Assembly: GCA_030653635.1 (NCBI GenBank)
Contig: JAURYZ010000070.1
Span: forward strand, 1 to 11,247
Direction: 5' to 3'
Length of the DNA stretch: 11,247 nt
Source of the DNA: Coriobacteriia bacterium
GTDB lineage: Bacteria; Actinomycetota; Coriobacteriia; Anaerosomatales; JAHIQC01
The translations under genes and the position numbers were made by a program. This document shows positions 1 through 6,702 of this stretch, one piece after another (within the stretch, counting starts at the first letter, position 1; each line of letters begins with the position of its first letter). A model generated the notes under the pieces. That model was not told the DNA's origin, searched no databases, and saw nothing but the letters and a program-made list of their open reading frames with translations.

Positions 1-55
1 CCCAAGCGAATCGACCCGCTGAGCCCGTGATTACACGAACATGTCTGGAGGTCCG

Positions 56-1231
56 GTGAACGGATTCTTTCTGAACGACTCCTCGCTTGAACCAATCGCG
101 CTCAAGGTGGCTGCAGGCGAGCGCCTGTCGCGCGAAGACGGTATCGCGCTGTATGCGAGCAACGACCTTATTGGAATCGGGCAGATGGCCGATTCCGCAC
201 GCAAGCGCATCAACGGCGAGCGTGTGTACTTCATGGTCAACCGCCATATCAATCCGACCAACATCTGCCGCAACCGCTGCAAGTTCTGCGCGTTCGCCAG
301 AAGCGAAGGTGAAGACGGCGCGTACGAGATGACGCTCGAGACGATCGTCGAGGCGGCTGTGAAGGGCGCTAACGACGGCGCGTATGAGATCCACATCGTC
401 TCCGGCCTTCACCCTGAGTGGAGCTACGAGTTCTACATAGAGATGGTGCGTCGCGTGAGAGCCGCAGTTCCAGACCATGTCATCGTCCAAGCATTTACCG
501 CAGTTGAAATCGAGCACATGGCAATCGTCGCAGACAAGCCCACGCTCGATGTCCTGAGAGACCTGCGCGACGCGGGCCTTGACGCGCTGCCCGGCGGTGG
601 CGCGGAGATCTTCTCGGACCGCACGCGAGCGGCAGCTTGGGACAAGAAGACATCAAGTGACGTATGGCTGCGGATCCACGCCGAAGCGCATTCTCTCGAC
701 ATCAAGACCAACTGCACCATGCTCTACGGTCACATCGAGACAGCCGAGGAGCGCGTCGATCACCTGATTCGCCTTCGCGAGCAGCAGGACGCAAGTGGCG
801 GTTTTCTCGCATTCATCCCGCTCGCGTTCCATCCCGCGAACACCGAACTGGCCGACCTTCCGGCCACGACCGGGTATGACGACCTCAAGACGCTCGCCAT
901 CGGGCGCTTGATGCTCGACAACATCCCGCACATCAAGGCCTTTTGGATCATGGTCGGCCTCAAAGTCGCGCAGCTATCCATCGCATTCGGTGTCGACGAC
1001 ATCGATGGCACCGTGGTAGAAGAGCGCATCACCCACATGGCCGGCGCCTCGACTCCCGAGGCTCTGTCCAAGCAAGACCTCGTGGACATGATTGTCGAGA
1101 CCGGCCACGTCCCGGTCGAGCGCGATACGTTGTATCGCATCGTGAAGACCTACGCCGACGAGCCTTTGGCACCCGCCTGGGATGCAGGCTTGGTGCCCGG
1201 CACGCGCACGACCGGACTTACGGAGGCCTAG
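56..1231 (+). CDS. mqnE: Aminofutalosine synthase MqnE (radical SAM)
   Basis: Radical SAM enzyme of the futalosine menaquinone pathway. In this family it adds the 5'-deoxyadenosyl radical from SAM to 3-[(1-carboxyvinyl)oxy]benzoate, giving 6-amino-6-deoxyfutalosine. Counting from the chosen start, the protein has 391 residues and the cluster-binding CX3CX2C cysteines are C71, C75 and C78 (ICRNRCKFCAF). Further family marks are LPGGGAEIF, TMLYGHIET and FIPLAFHPANTEL. These separate it from the MqnC paralogue further along the cluster. I chose GTG 56 because GGAGG lies at 47-51, just upstream. The in-frame ATG at 41 has no visible ribosome site and would add five residues. The GTG spacing is short (4 nt), so the start is uncertain. 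The stop is 5 nt before mqnA, whose ribosome site lies inside this gene's end. Function is confident; the exact start is not. Confidence 0.93.
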   Translation: MNGFFLNDSSLEPIALKVAAGERLSREDGIALYASNDLIGIGQMADSARKRINGERVYFMVNRHINPTNICRNRCKFCAFARSEGEDGAYEMTLETIVEAAVKGANDGAYEIHIVSGLHPEWSYEFYIEMVRRVRAAVPDHVIVQAFTAVEIEHMAIVADKPTLDVLRDLRDAGLDALPGGGAEIFSDRTRAAAWDKKTSSDVWLRIHAEAHSLDIKTNCTMLYGHIETAEERVDHLIRLREQQDASGGFLAFIPLAFHPANTELADLPATTGYDDLKTLAIGRLMLDNIPHIKAFWIMVGLKVAQLSIAFGVDDIDGTVVEERITHMAGASTPEALSKQDLVDMIVETGHVPVERDTLYRIVKTYADEPLAPAWDAGLVPGTRTTGLTEA

Positions 1232-1236
1232 TATCC

Positions 1237-2079
1237 ATGGCAGCGCGCCCGCGTCTCGGCCACATCCAGTTCATCAACTGCCTGCCGTTGTACTACGGCA
1301 TGGTCAAGAGCGGCGATCTGCTGCTCGACGTCGAACTCGTGAAGGCCAACCCGGCTGACCTCGCCTCAATGATCCTTCAAGGCGATCTCGAAGTGGCCCC
1401 GATCCCAGCCATCGAGTTCGCGCGCCATTCACAGAACTACACGCTCCTGCCCGACATCGCCATCTCCTCCGATGGCGAGGTCCAATCGATACTCCTTATA
1501 TCAAAGGTCCCCGCCGAGGAACTCACGGGTCGGACCGTAGCGCTCACTGACACCTCGCGCACCTCACAAGTTCTCACCCGCATTCTTCTTAAGAAGCGTT
1601 GGGGCGCATCCCCAACCTACGTCGAGATGCCTCCCGACCTGCCCGCCATGCTTCGCGACGCCGATGCGGCCCTGCTCATTGGCGATGAGGCGCTGCGTGC
1701 GTACTGGGAGCCCCCGAAAGGCGCCTACGTATACGACCTCGGTGCCGAGTGGACCGCGTGGACCGGGCTGCCGATGGTCTATGCCGTCTGGGCGGTGCGC
1801 CGCGAGTATGCGGATGCCCAGCCTGCCGCCGTGTCAGCTGTGGCGGACGCCCTCAACGGTTCGCTCGCCTACTGCCGAGACCATCTCGACGACATCTCTC
1901 AGTACGCTGCGCGTTGGGAACCGTTCGCAGCCGAGCACTACCGCAGCTATTTCGACGCACTCCAGTTTCGCTATGAGCCACGTTACCGCGAGGGTCTGAC
2001 ACGCTACCTGACCGAGGCGGTCGCCATCGGCCAGCTCGACGCGGTGCCCCAGATCCGCATCTTCGGCGAAAGCGAGTAG
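1237..2079 (+). CDS. mqnA: Chorismate dehydratase MqnA
   Basis: A 280-residue protein of the MqnA/MqnD family, which has a periplasmic-binding-protein-like fold but acts in the cytoplasm. MqnA removes water from chorismate to give 3-[(1-carboxyvinyl)oxy]benzoate, the substrate of MqnE, whose gene precedes it. The N-terminus has the family opening (RLGHIQFINCLPLYYG), followed by the DLEVAPIPAIEFAR and LLIGDEALRA segments typical of this group. The start ATG at 1237 is preceded by CGGAGG at 1221-1226. A longer open frame runs upstream but overlaps mqnE in another frame, so it is not used. Assignment to MqnA rather than MqnD rests on the N-terminal motif, the length and the position between mqnE and mqnC. 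No MqnD candidate is visible in the window. Confidence 0.92.
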   Translation: MAARPRLGHIQFINCLPLYYGMVKSGDLLLDVELVKANPADLASMILQGDLEVAPIPAIEFARHSQNYTLLPDIAISSDGEVQSILLISKVPAEELTGRTVALTDTSRTSQVLTRILLKKRWGASPTYVEMPPDLPAMLRDADAALLIGDEALRAYWEPPKGAYVYDLGAEWTAWTGLPMVYAVWAVRREYADAQPAAVSAVADALNGSLAYCRDHLDDISQYAARWEPFAAEHYRSYFDALQFRYEPRYREGLTRYLTEAVAIGQLDAVPQIRIFGESE

Positions 2080-2083
2080 CGAC

Positions 2084-3220
2084 GTGGTTACACCCGCCCG
2101 CTCCGCAGACGCAGCGGCCGTCATCGCCTTCTCCGCAGCTACGGGCGACATCAGACTCACAGAGCAGCAGGCCCTCTTCCTGCTCCAAGAAGCACCGCTG
2201 CTCACGCTGGGCGCCGCTGCCACCGCAATGCGCGACCGCCTGCACCCCGAGCGCGAGGTCACGTTCATCGTCGACCGCAATGTGAACTACACAAACGTTT
2301 GCGTCTCGCGCTGCCGCTTCTGTGCTTTTTATCGCGACCCGGGCGATCCGGACGCCTACGTACTTCCCGCCAACGAGCTCTACGCGAAAGTCGAGGAGAC
2401 CATCGCGCTCCAAGGCACCGCCATCCTCCTGCAGGGCGGCATGCATCCCGACCTGCAGCTCGAGTGGTACGAGGGCATGCTACGCGAGCTCAAGGCGCGC
2501 TATACCATCCACGTCCACGGCTTTGGGCCGCCCGAGATCTGGCACCTGTCCAAGCTCTCCGGCCTGACGTCGCGTGAGGTGCTCACCCGCCTGCGCGACG
2601 CGGGTCTCGACTCGCTTCCCGGAGGCGGTGCCGAGATCCTCGTCGACCGCGTCCGTGACTATGTCTCGCCCGAGAAAGCCACCTCCGACCAGTGGCTCGG
2701 CGTCATGCGCGACGCGCATGCGCTCGACATCTCCACCACCGCCACGATGATGTTCGGAGGCCTCGAGACGCCTCAGGAGCGCATCGAACACCTACGCCGT
2801 GTCCGAGAAGTCCAGGACGAGGCGGTCGCCGCAGGCCACGTCGGCTTTCGCGCATTCATCCCGTGGAGCTTCCAGCCTGGGAACACCGAACTGGCCCATG
2901 ACGAGGCGGCAGCGACCGGCGAGCCACTTACTGCCGCCACAGGCTGGGAGTACCTGCGCATGCTCGCTGTCTCGCGCTTGTATCTGGACCGCGTGGATAA
3001 CATCCAAGCGAGTTGGGTCACCCAGGGTTCCAAGATCGGGCAGGTCGCACTGGCGTTCGGTGCCAACGACATGGGCTCGACCATGATTGAGGAGAACGTG
3101 GTCGCCTCGGCAGGTGTGCGCTTCATGCTCGCCCGCGAGGAACTCGTGCGCCTCGTGGCCGATGCCGGCTTCACTCCCGTGCAGCGTGACACGCTGTACC
3201 GGGAGATTCGACGCTTCTGA
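2084..3220 (+). CDS. mqnC: Cyclic dehypoxanthine futalosine synthase MqnC (radical SAM)
   Basis: A 378-residue radical SAM enzyme. In the futalosine pathway it cyclises dehypoxanthine futalosine and releases 5'-deoxyadenosine from SAM. The CX3CX2C motif is C73, C77, C80 (VCVSRCRFCAF). MqnC-type marks are LLQGGMHPDLQLEWYEG, HGFGPPEI, LPGGGAEILVDRVR, TMMFGGLET and FIPWSFQPGNTEL. It is clearly paralogous to the upstream mqnE. Several differing positions point to MqnC, notably GGMHPDL versus SGLHPEW and GPPEI versus TAVEI. The start is GTG at 2084, only 4 nt after the mqnA stop and with a weak ribosome site, so translation may be coupled to mqnA. It is the last recognised gene of the cluster. No clear terminator follows; the next 34 nt reach a C-rich repeat. 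Confidence 0.93.
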   Translation: MVTPARSADAAAVIAFSAATGDIRLTEQQALFLLQEAPLLTLGAAATAMRDRLHPEREVTFIVDRNVNYTNVCVSRCRFCAFYRDPGDPDAYVLPANELYAKVEETIALQGTAILLQGGMHPDLQLEWYEGMLRELKARYTIHVHGFGPPEIWHLSKLSGLTSREVLTRLRDAGLDSLPGGGAEILVDRVRDYVSPEKATSDQWLGVMRDAHALDISTTATMMFGGLETPQERIEHLRRVREVQDEAVAAGHVGFRAFIPWSFQPGNTELAHDEAAATGEPLTAATGWEYLRMLAVSRLYLDRVDNIQASWVTQGSKIGQVALAFGANDMGSTMIEENVVASAGVRFMLAREELVRLVADAGFTPVQRDTLYREIRRF

Positions 3221-3254
3221 GCCTCTGCCCTACCGCGTCTCGGCTCGCTTCGCG

Positions 3255-3293
3255 CCATTCCCCATTCCCGCCCATTCGCCCCATTCCCCATTC
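3255..3293 (+). repeat. Short CCATTC repeat, G-quadruplex motif on minus strand
   Basis: Five CCATTC units begin at 3255, 3262, 3272, 3281 and 3288, spaced 7-10 nt apart and separated mostly by C. On the minus strand this gives five runs of three or four G with loops of 3, 5, 1 and 3 nt. That satisfies the usual G-quadruplex pattern, and the plus strand could form an i-motif. It lies between the mqnC stop and the arsR promoter. It may be only a local low-complexity tract; any role is inference. Confidence 0.6.
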
Positions 3294-3310
3294 CTCCTGT
3301 TCTTGCCCCC

Positions 3311-3339
3311 TTCACAACTGCGCATCAAAGGCGTATCGT
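3311..3339 (+). promoter_or_regulatory. Putative sigma70-type promoter of the arsR-dsrE-tusA operon
   Basis: A -35-like TTCACA (3311-3316, five of six consensus bases) and a -10-like TATCGT (3334-3339, four of six) are separated by exactly 17 nt. The predicted transcription start near 3346 falls inside the palindromes at 3341-3366, a layout expected for a repressor-controlled promoter. It is AT-richer than its surroundings. This was read by eye and has not been tested. Confidence 0.45.
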
Positions 3340-3340
3340 T

Positions 3341-3366
3341 GTGAATACATTCACATATCTGAATGT
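3341..3366 (+). promoter_or_regulatory. Overlapping palindromes, probable ArsR-family operator
   Basis: Two perfect inverted repeats overlap. GTGAAT-AC-ATTCAC spans 3341-3354, and ACATTCA-6 nt-TGAATGT spans 3347-3366. The shared half-site TGAAT/ATTCA occurs three times. ArsR/SmtB operators are typically imperfect TGAA/TTCA-type palindromes near the promoter of their own gene, and this site lies 41 nt before the arsR start. Autoregulation and control of the downstream operon are inferred from sequence and position. Confidence 0.65.
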
Positions 3367-3407
3367 CTGCACGTGCGATGGTTGCCGGATCATCGAGGGA
3401 GCATGAC

Positions 3408-3761
3408 ATGGCGCAAGACTTCTTCTGTTTGCACTCCGATTTGTGTAAAACACTGGCCAGCGAGAAGCGCCAGCGCATCCTTGGCGCCCTGCGCGACGAG
3501 GAACTTACGGTCTCCCAGATAGTAACCGCCACGGGTATGACCCAAGCCAACACCTCCCAGCACCTCTCGATCCTGCGCGCCAAGGGAGTCGTTAACGCCA
3601 GGCGCGACGGATCGAACATCCGCTACTCGATTGCCAACCCCAAGATCATCCAGGCGTTCGACCTGATCACCGAGGTGATGCAGGAGACCCTCGATGCCCA
3701 GCGAGGCGTTGTCGATGGCATCGTCGAGCCTGCTGATGGGCGAATAGTCACCAAGGCCTGA
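3408..3761 (+). CDS. ArsR-family winged-helix transcriptional regulator
   Basis: A 117-residue single-domain DNA-binding repressor of the ArsR/SmtB type. The core runs from about residue 15 (LASEKRQRILGALRD) through the helix-turn-helix at about 34-56 (TVSQIVTATGMTQANTSQHLSIL) to the wing near 61-75 (VVNARRDGSNIRYSI). The metal-box ELCVCDL motif of classical ArsR is absent. The only cysteines are C7 and C13 near the N-terminus, suggesting a thiol, persulfide or redox signal rather than arsenite, but this is inference. ATG 3408 is preferred because GAGGGAG at 3395-3401 precedes it. The in-frame ATGs at 3363 and 3378 lack a ribosome site, and the first lies inside the palindrome. The gene precedes sulfur-carrier genes, which fits ArsR-type regulators known beside sHdr/TusA/DsrE clusters. 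Its ligand is unknown. Confidence 0.88.
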   Translation: MAQDFFCLHSDLCKTLASEKRQRILGALRDEELTVSQIVTATGMTQANTSQHLSILRAKGVVNARRDGSNIRYSIANPKIIQAFDLITEVMQETLDAQRGVVDGIVEPADGRIVTKA

Positions 3762-3782
3762 ACGGACCCGACCCGGGCCCGT
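3762..3782 (+). other. Hairpin between arsR and dsrE-like gene
   Basis: Directly after the arsR stop, ACGGACCC and GGGCCCGT can pair as an 8-bp stem with one A-C mismatch and a 5-nt loop. No U-rich tail follows, so it is not a standard terminator. It might attenuate or stabilise the message between the regulator and the structural genes. Chance is possible in GC-rich DNA. Confidence 0.3.
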
Positions 3783-3822
3783 AGTACGACCCTGCACACC
3801 CGAGTTTCGAAGGAGGTTTCAC

Positions 3823-4314
3823 ATGCCGGAAGAGGAGATCCAAAAGAAGAAGAAGCTGTCGATGGTCGTGATGAGCGGTGATATGGACAAACTGTTCGGT
3901 GCGTTCATCATCGCCAACGGAGCCGCAGCGATGGGTTCAGAGGTGACTATGTTCTTCACCTTCTGGGGCCTGCGTGCAATCAAGAAGGATGTCCGCACTG
4001 GGACGACATTCTTCGGCAAGATGCTCGGCATGATGTACGGCGGAGACATCATGAAGGCCAACCCCAGCAAGTTCAGCTTCATGGGTATGGGCCGCTGGAT
4101 GTTTGGCAAGATGATGGGCAATCACAACGTCGCCAAGCTCGACGAGCTGCGCGATCTGGCAGTAACTCTCGGCGTCAAGATGTACGGCTGTCAAATGTCC
4201 ATGGACGTCATGGAGATCCCGCAGTCCGCGTTCATCGACGGCGTGCAGGAGCCCGTGGGCGTGGGCTTCTTCATCGCAGAAGCTGAGGAATCGGGTATTC
4301 AACTGTTTATCTAG
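3823..4314 (+). CDS. DsrE2-like sulfur-carrier protein (DsrE/F family)
   Basis: A 163-residue protein of the DsrE2 branch of the DsrE/DsrF family. These proteins bind sulfane sulfur as a persulfide and pass it to or from TusA. The family pattern is clear: a Lys-rich start, then GAFIIANGAAAMGSEVTMFFTFWGL at about 26-50 (with a hydrophobic core), a Met-rich middle at about 63-99, and YGCQMSMDVM at 121-130. C123 is the only cysteine and the expected persulfide site. A strong AGGAGG (3811-3816) precedes the ATG by 6 nt. The neighbours are arsR upstream and tusA downstream, the usual partners of dsrE2 in sulfur-metabolising bacteria. The direction of sulfur flow cannot be told from sequence. Confidence 0.88.
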   Translation: MPEEEIQKKKKLSMVVMSGDMDKLFGAFIIANGAAAMGSEVTMFFTFWGLRAIKKDVRTGTTFFGKMLGMMYGGDIMKANPSKFSFMGMGRWMFGKMMGNHNVAKLDELRDLAVTLGVKMYGCQMSMDVMEIPQSAFIDGVQEPVGVGFFIAEAEESGIQLFI

Positions 4315-4357
4315 TAACGTCGCTGCGCACGATGCGCGCCAGTGCATCAGTACACGA

Positions 4358-4376
4358 GCCGCGCGCCTGGCGCGGC
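4358..4376 (+). other. GC hairpin upstream of tusA
   Basis: GCCGCGC and GCGCGGC form a perfect 7-bp stem with a 5-nt loop. It ends 7 nt before the tusA ribosome site. A smaller 5-bp stem with a 3-nt loop lies at 4325-4337 in the same gap. No U-tract follows. The stems could protect mRNA ends or tune relative expression of dsrE2 and tusA, but this is not demonstrated. Confidence 0.35.
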
Positions 4377-4396
4377 CGGAAGTGAAGGAGTGCACC

Positions 4397-4639
4397 ATGT
4401 CTGAGGAAATGAAGGCCGATCTGGAATTGGACCTCAAGGGCCTGCTCTGCCCGATGCCGATGGTCAAGGTCAGCCAAAACATCGCGAGTGTCGCTGTGGG
4501 CGGTACGATTCGCGCAGTAGCGACCGATCCCGGATCGATGGCCGACATCCCCGCGTGGGCCAAGAGCACGGGTAATGAGCTCATCTCCGCGGAGAAGATC
4601 GATGGTGAGTTCGTTTTCATGGTCAAACGCCTGAAGTAA
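4397..4639 (+). CDS. tusA: TusA-family sulfur carrier protein
   Basis: An 80-residue TusA/SirA-like protein, the full usual length. It has the signature CPMP at residues 18-21 (LKGLLCPMPMVKVSQ), where C18 is the persulfide-bearing cysteine, followed by the alpha-beta sandwich segments TIRAVATDPGSMADIPAWA and EFVFMVKRL. TusA proteins carry sulfur as a persulfide between enzymes, for tRNA thiolation or for sulfur oxidation and trafficking. The dsrE2 neighbour favours the trafficking role here. I chose ATG 4397 because GAAGGAG at 4384-4390 lies 6 nt before it. A GTG at 4382 in frame would overlap that ribosome site. The gap to the next gene is 24 nt. Confidence 0.93.
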   Translation: MSEEMKADLELDLKGLLCPMPMVKVSQNIASVAVGGTIRAVATDPGSMADIPAWAKSTGNELISAEKIDGEFVFMVKRLK

Positions 4640-4663
4640 CCCGGACGAGACGAAAGGCACCCG

Positions 4664-5383
4664 ATGGAGACGTTTCTCAACATCAGCGCGGTGTACGGGG
4701 TCTATCTGAGTATCAGCGTGTTCGTAATCGGGATGTCATGGCGCACGTATCAGTGGGCCACCACTCCGAAATCACCGGTAAGACTCGGGATGTTCCCGAA
4801 GCCCAAGACCGGTGCAGGACGCGTGCTCAAGATGCTCAAGGACACCCTCATCGCACCGCAATCTGCACGTATCGAGCCGCTCATGTGGGCTTTCGCATTC
4901 GCAATTCATGTCGCCGCCCTCGGGGCGTTCATCGGCCACGGTCGACTCCTGCATGAGTTCACTCCACTGGTAACGTGGCTTGGCGAAGACGGGATGAATA
5001 CCTTCGCGGCGTGGTCCGGAGGGACTGCTGGAATCGTGATGCTCGCCGCAGTCGTGTTCTGGATCGCGCGACGTACGTTCGGCCCCTTCAAGCAGCTCTC
5101 GGTTCCCGAGGACTATCTGCTGCTCGCGCTGCTATTCGGCGTGATCATCATGGGCGACCACATGCGTTTCGTCGGCACCATTCATGCCGCGACCTATCGC
5201 GAGTGGTTCCAAAGCCTGCTGGTTTTCAAGCCTGAAATCCCGGCCGAGATCCTAGGCTCGTCGACGGGTTGGTCCCTCGGCGCTCACATGCTGTTCACGG
5301 ATCTGTTCCTGATCTACTTCCCGTTCAGCAAACTCGTGCACGCCGTAGGCGCGTTCTCGGCCAACCTGGTCAGGAGTGAGTAG
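4664..5383 (+). CDS. NarI/DsrM-like dihaem membrane cytochrome b subunit
   Basis: A 239-residue integral membrane protein with about five hydrophobic segments, near residues 7-26, 72-91, 113-134, 150-168 and 204-230. It resembles the nitrate reductase gamma/DsrM family, which oxidises or reduces the membrane quinone through haem b. Two histidines in segment two are ten residues apart (H82, H92) and two in the last segment are eighteen apart (H208, H226). These are the same spacings as the haem ligands of E. coli NarI, so two b haems are likely. A modest AAAGG at 4653-4657 precedes the ATG. Its stop falls inside the leader of the next gene, whose ribosome site lies within this gene, so the two are translated together. 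DsrM-like is preferred to NarI because no nitrate reductase genes are present and the partner is DsrK-like. Confidence 0.82.
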   Translation: METFLNISAVYGVYLSISVFVIGMSWRTYQWATTPKSPVRLGMFPKPKTGAGRVLKMLKDTLIAPQSARIEPLMWAFAFAIHVAALGAFIGHGRLLHEFTPLVTWLGEDGMNTFAAWSGGTAGIVMLAAVVFWIARRTFGPFKQLSVPEDYLLLALLFGVIIMGDHMRFVGTIHAATYREWFQSLLVFKPEIPAEILGSSTGWSLGAHMLFTDLFLIYFPFSKLVHAVGAFSANLVRSE

Positions 5384-5384
5384 C

Positions 5385-6677
5385 ATGGAAACCCAACAGA
5401 TGACCACGCTTGTTGGCGTGCTCGACCAAAAGATGAACCGCCAGCTCAAGCAGTATCTCGATATCTGCGCGCGCTGTGCGATCTGCAAGGACGCTTGCCA
5501 CCAGTACGTGGCGACTCAGGATTTCAAGTACCTGCCGGCGCGCCGCGCCGAGCTCATCAGACAGATCTACAAGAAATACTTCACCAAGACCGGCGAGTTC
5601 GTGCCTGCCCTGTACGAGGCACGCGACCCCGATGAGAACCTGCTCGACGAGCTGTACGAATCGACCTATGCGTGTACCGGGTGCAGGCGCTGCATGTACT
5701 ACTGCCCGTTCTCGATCGACACCGCATGGATCCTTTCGGTAGCCAAGGCGATCTTGATCGCTGCGGGCAAGGGCAACGAGATGCTTGGTCAGCTCGCTGA
5801 CGCCGCGCTGTTTAAGAGCGACAACTTCGAGATGTTCAAAGATATCATCGTTGACGGCTTCAAAGACATCGAGCAGCAGGTCAAGGGGCTGACCGGGGAT
5901 CCGGATGCAGAGATTCCGGTGGACAAGCAGGGCGCAGACATTCTGTACGTCGCCTTGGCCGGCGCACATTCGATTCTGCCGGCGGCCGTGATCTTCCACG
6001 AGGCCAAGGTGAGCTGGACGCTGTCTTACTTCGAGGCGGCTAATTACGGCTACTTCTTCGGCGATGCGGTAAAGGCGCGCAAGATCGCAGATCGATTCAT
6101 GGACGAGGCCAAGCGCCTTGGCGTCAAAGAGGTCGTGATAACCGAGTGTGGTCACGCATATCGCGTGGCGGAGATCTTCCACGAGGCATGGAGTGGTGAG
6201 AAACATCCGTTCAAGGTGCGGCACATCCTCGAGGTGATCGACGAATACATCACCGACGGACGCATCAAGGTCCGCCCGGATGCGATCAAGGAGCCAGTGA
6301 CCTACCACGATCCGTGCCAGATCGGACGCAATGGCGGCATCTTCGAGCAGCCGCGCAATATCGTGCGCGCGCTGGCGAGTGATTTTCGCGACATGACTCC
6401 CAACCGCGAACAGCAGTGGTGCTGCGGTGGCGGTGGCGGCCTTGTGGCCATCAGCGAGATGGACGAGTTCAGGATCAAAAGCGGCACCATCAAAGCCGAG
6501 CAGATCAAAGCGACAGGCGCACGGATTATCGCGAGCCCCTGCGAGAACTGCCGCCTGCAGATGGAGGGCCTGAACGACTCGATGGAACTTGGCATCGAGG
6601 TCAAGGCAATCATGGACCTCGTGCTCGAGGCGATGCCCCTTCCTGGCTCCTTTGCGAAGGACGCTTCAACGGACTGA
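5385..6677 (+). CDS. DsrK/HdrD-like iron-sulfur protein, CCG domain
   Basis: A 430-residue cytoplasmic iron-sulfur protein, a likely partner of the upstream membrane cytochrome. Two ferredoxin-type CX2CX2CX3C clusters are C28/C31/C34/C38 and C97/C100/C103/C107. The C-terminal CCG domain has C311, C346-C347 and C386-X2-C389, the motif that holds the unusual [4Fe-4S] disulfide-reducing centre in HdrB/HdrD and DsrK. The preceding CCG-like half is degenerate, with a single C255 in TECGHAYR. Family members take electrons to or from a thiol/disulfide, such as the DsrC trisulfide or CoM-CoB. The substrate here is unknown; persulfidated TusA or DsrE2 is a guess. AGGAG at 5372-5376 supports ATG 5385 over an in-frame GTG at 5376. 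It is the last gene before the hairpin at 6703. No HdrA or flavin subunit is seen. Confidence 0.87.
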   Translation: METQQMTTLVGVLDQKMNRQLKQYLDICARCAICKDACHQYVATQDFKYLPARRAELIRQIYKKYFTKTGEFVPALYEARDPDENLLDELYESTYACTGCRRCMYYCPFSIDTAWILSVAKAILIAAGKGNEMLGQLADAALFKSDNFEMFKDIIVDGFKDIEQQVKGLTGDPDAEIPVDKQGADILYVALAGAHSILPAAVIFHEAKVSWTLSYFEAANYGYFFGDAVKARKIADRFMDEAKRLGVKEVVITECGHAYRVAEIFHEAWSGEKHPFKVRHILEVIDEYITDGRIKVRPDAIKEPVTYHDPCQIGRNGGIFEQPRNIVRALASDFRDMTPNREQQWCCGGGGGLVAISEMDEFRIKSGTIKAEQIKATGARIIASPCENCRLQMEGLNDSMELGIEVKAIMDLVLEAMPLPGSFAKDASTD

Positions 6678-6702
6678 ACGTGATAGACCACTCACGATTC
6701 AG

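Noticed and set aside
1..30. Open codons ending in TGA at 28-30, possibly the tail of an upstream gene
   Set aside because: Only nine codons are visible and nothing in them is recognisable, so a gene end cannot be distinguished from chance.
943..1236. N-terminal extension of mqnA by 98 codons
   Set aside because: It overlaps mqnE in another frame, has no family similarity, and ATG 1237 has a good ribosome site and the conserved MqnA opening.
3363..3407. Earlier in-frame starts for the ArsR gene (ATG 3363, 3378)
   Set aside because: Neither has a ribosome site and the first lies in the operator palindrome; ATG 3408 has GAGGGAG well placed.
3937..4683. 248-codon open frame on the minus strand
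   Set aside because: It crosses dsrE2, the intergenic gap and tusA in antisense, and shows no recognisable domain.
5370..6308. 312-codon open frame on the minus strand
   Set aside because: It lies wholly antisense to the dsrK-like gene, whose iron-sulfur motifs are intact; the frame is a by-product of GC-rich codon use.
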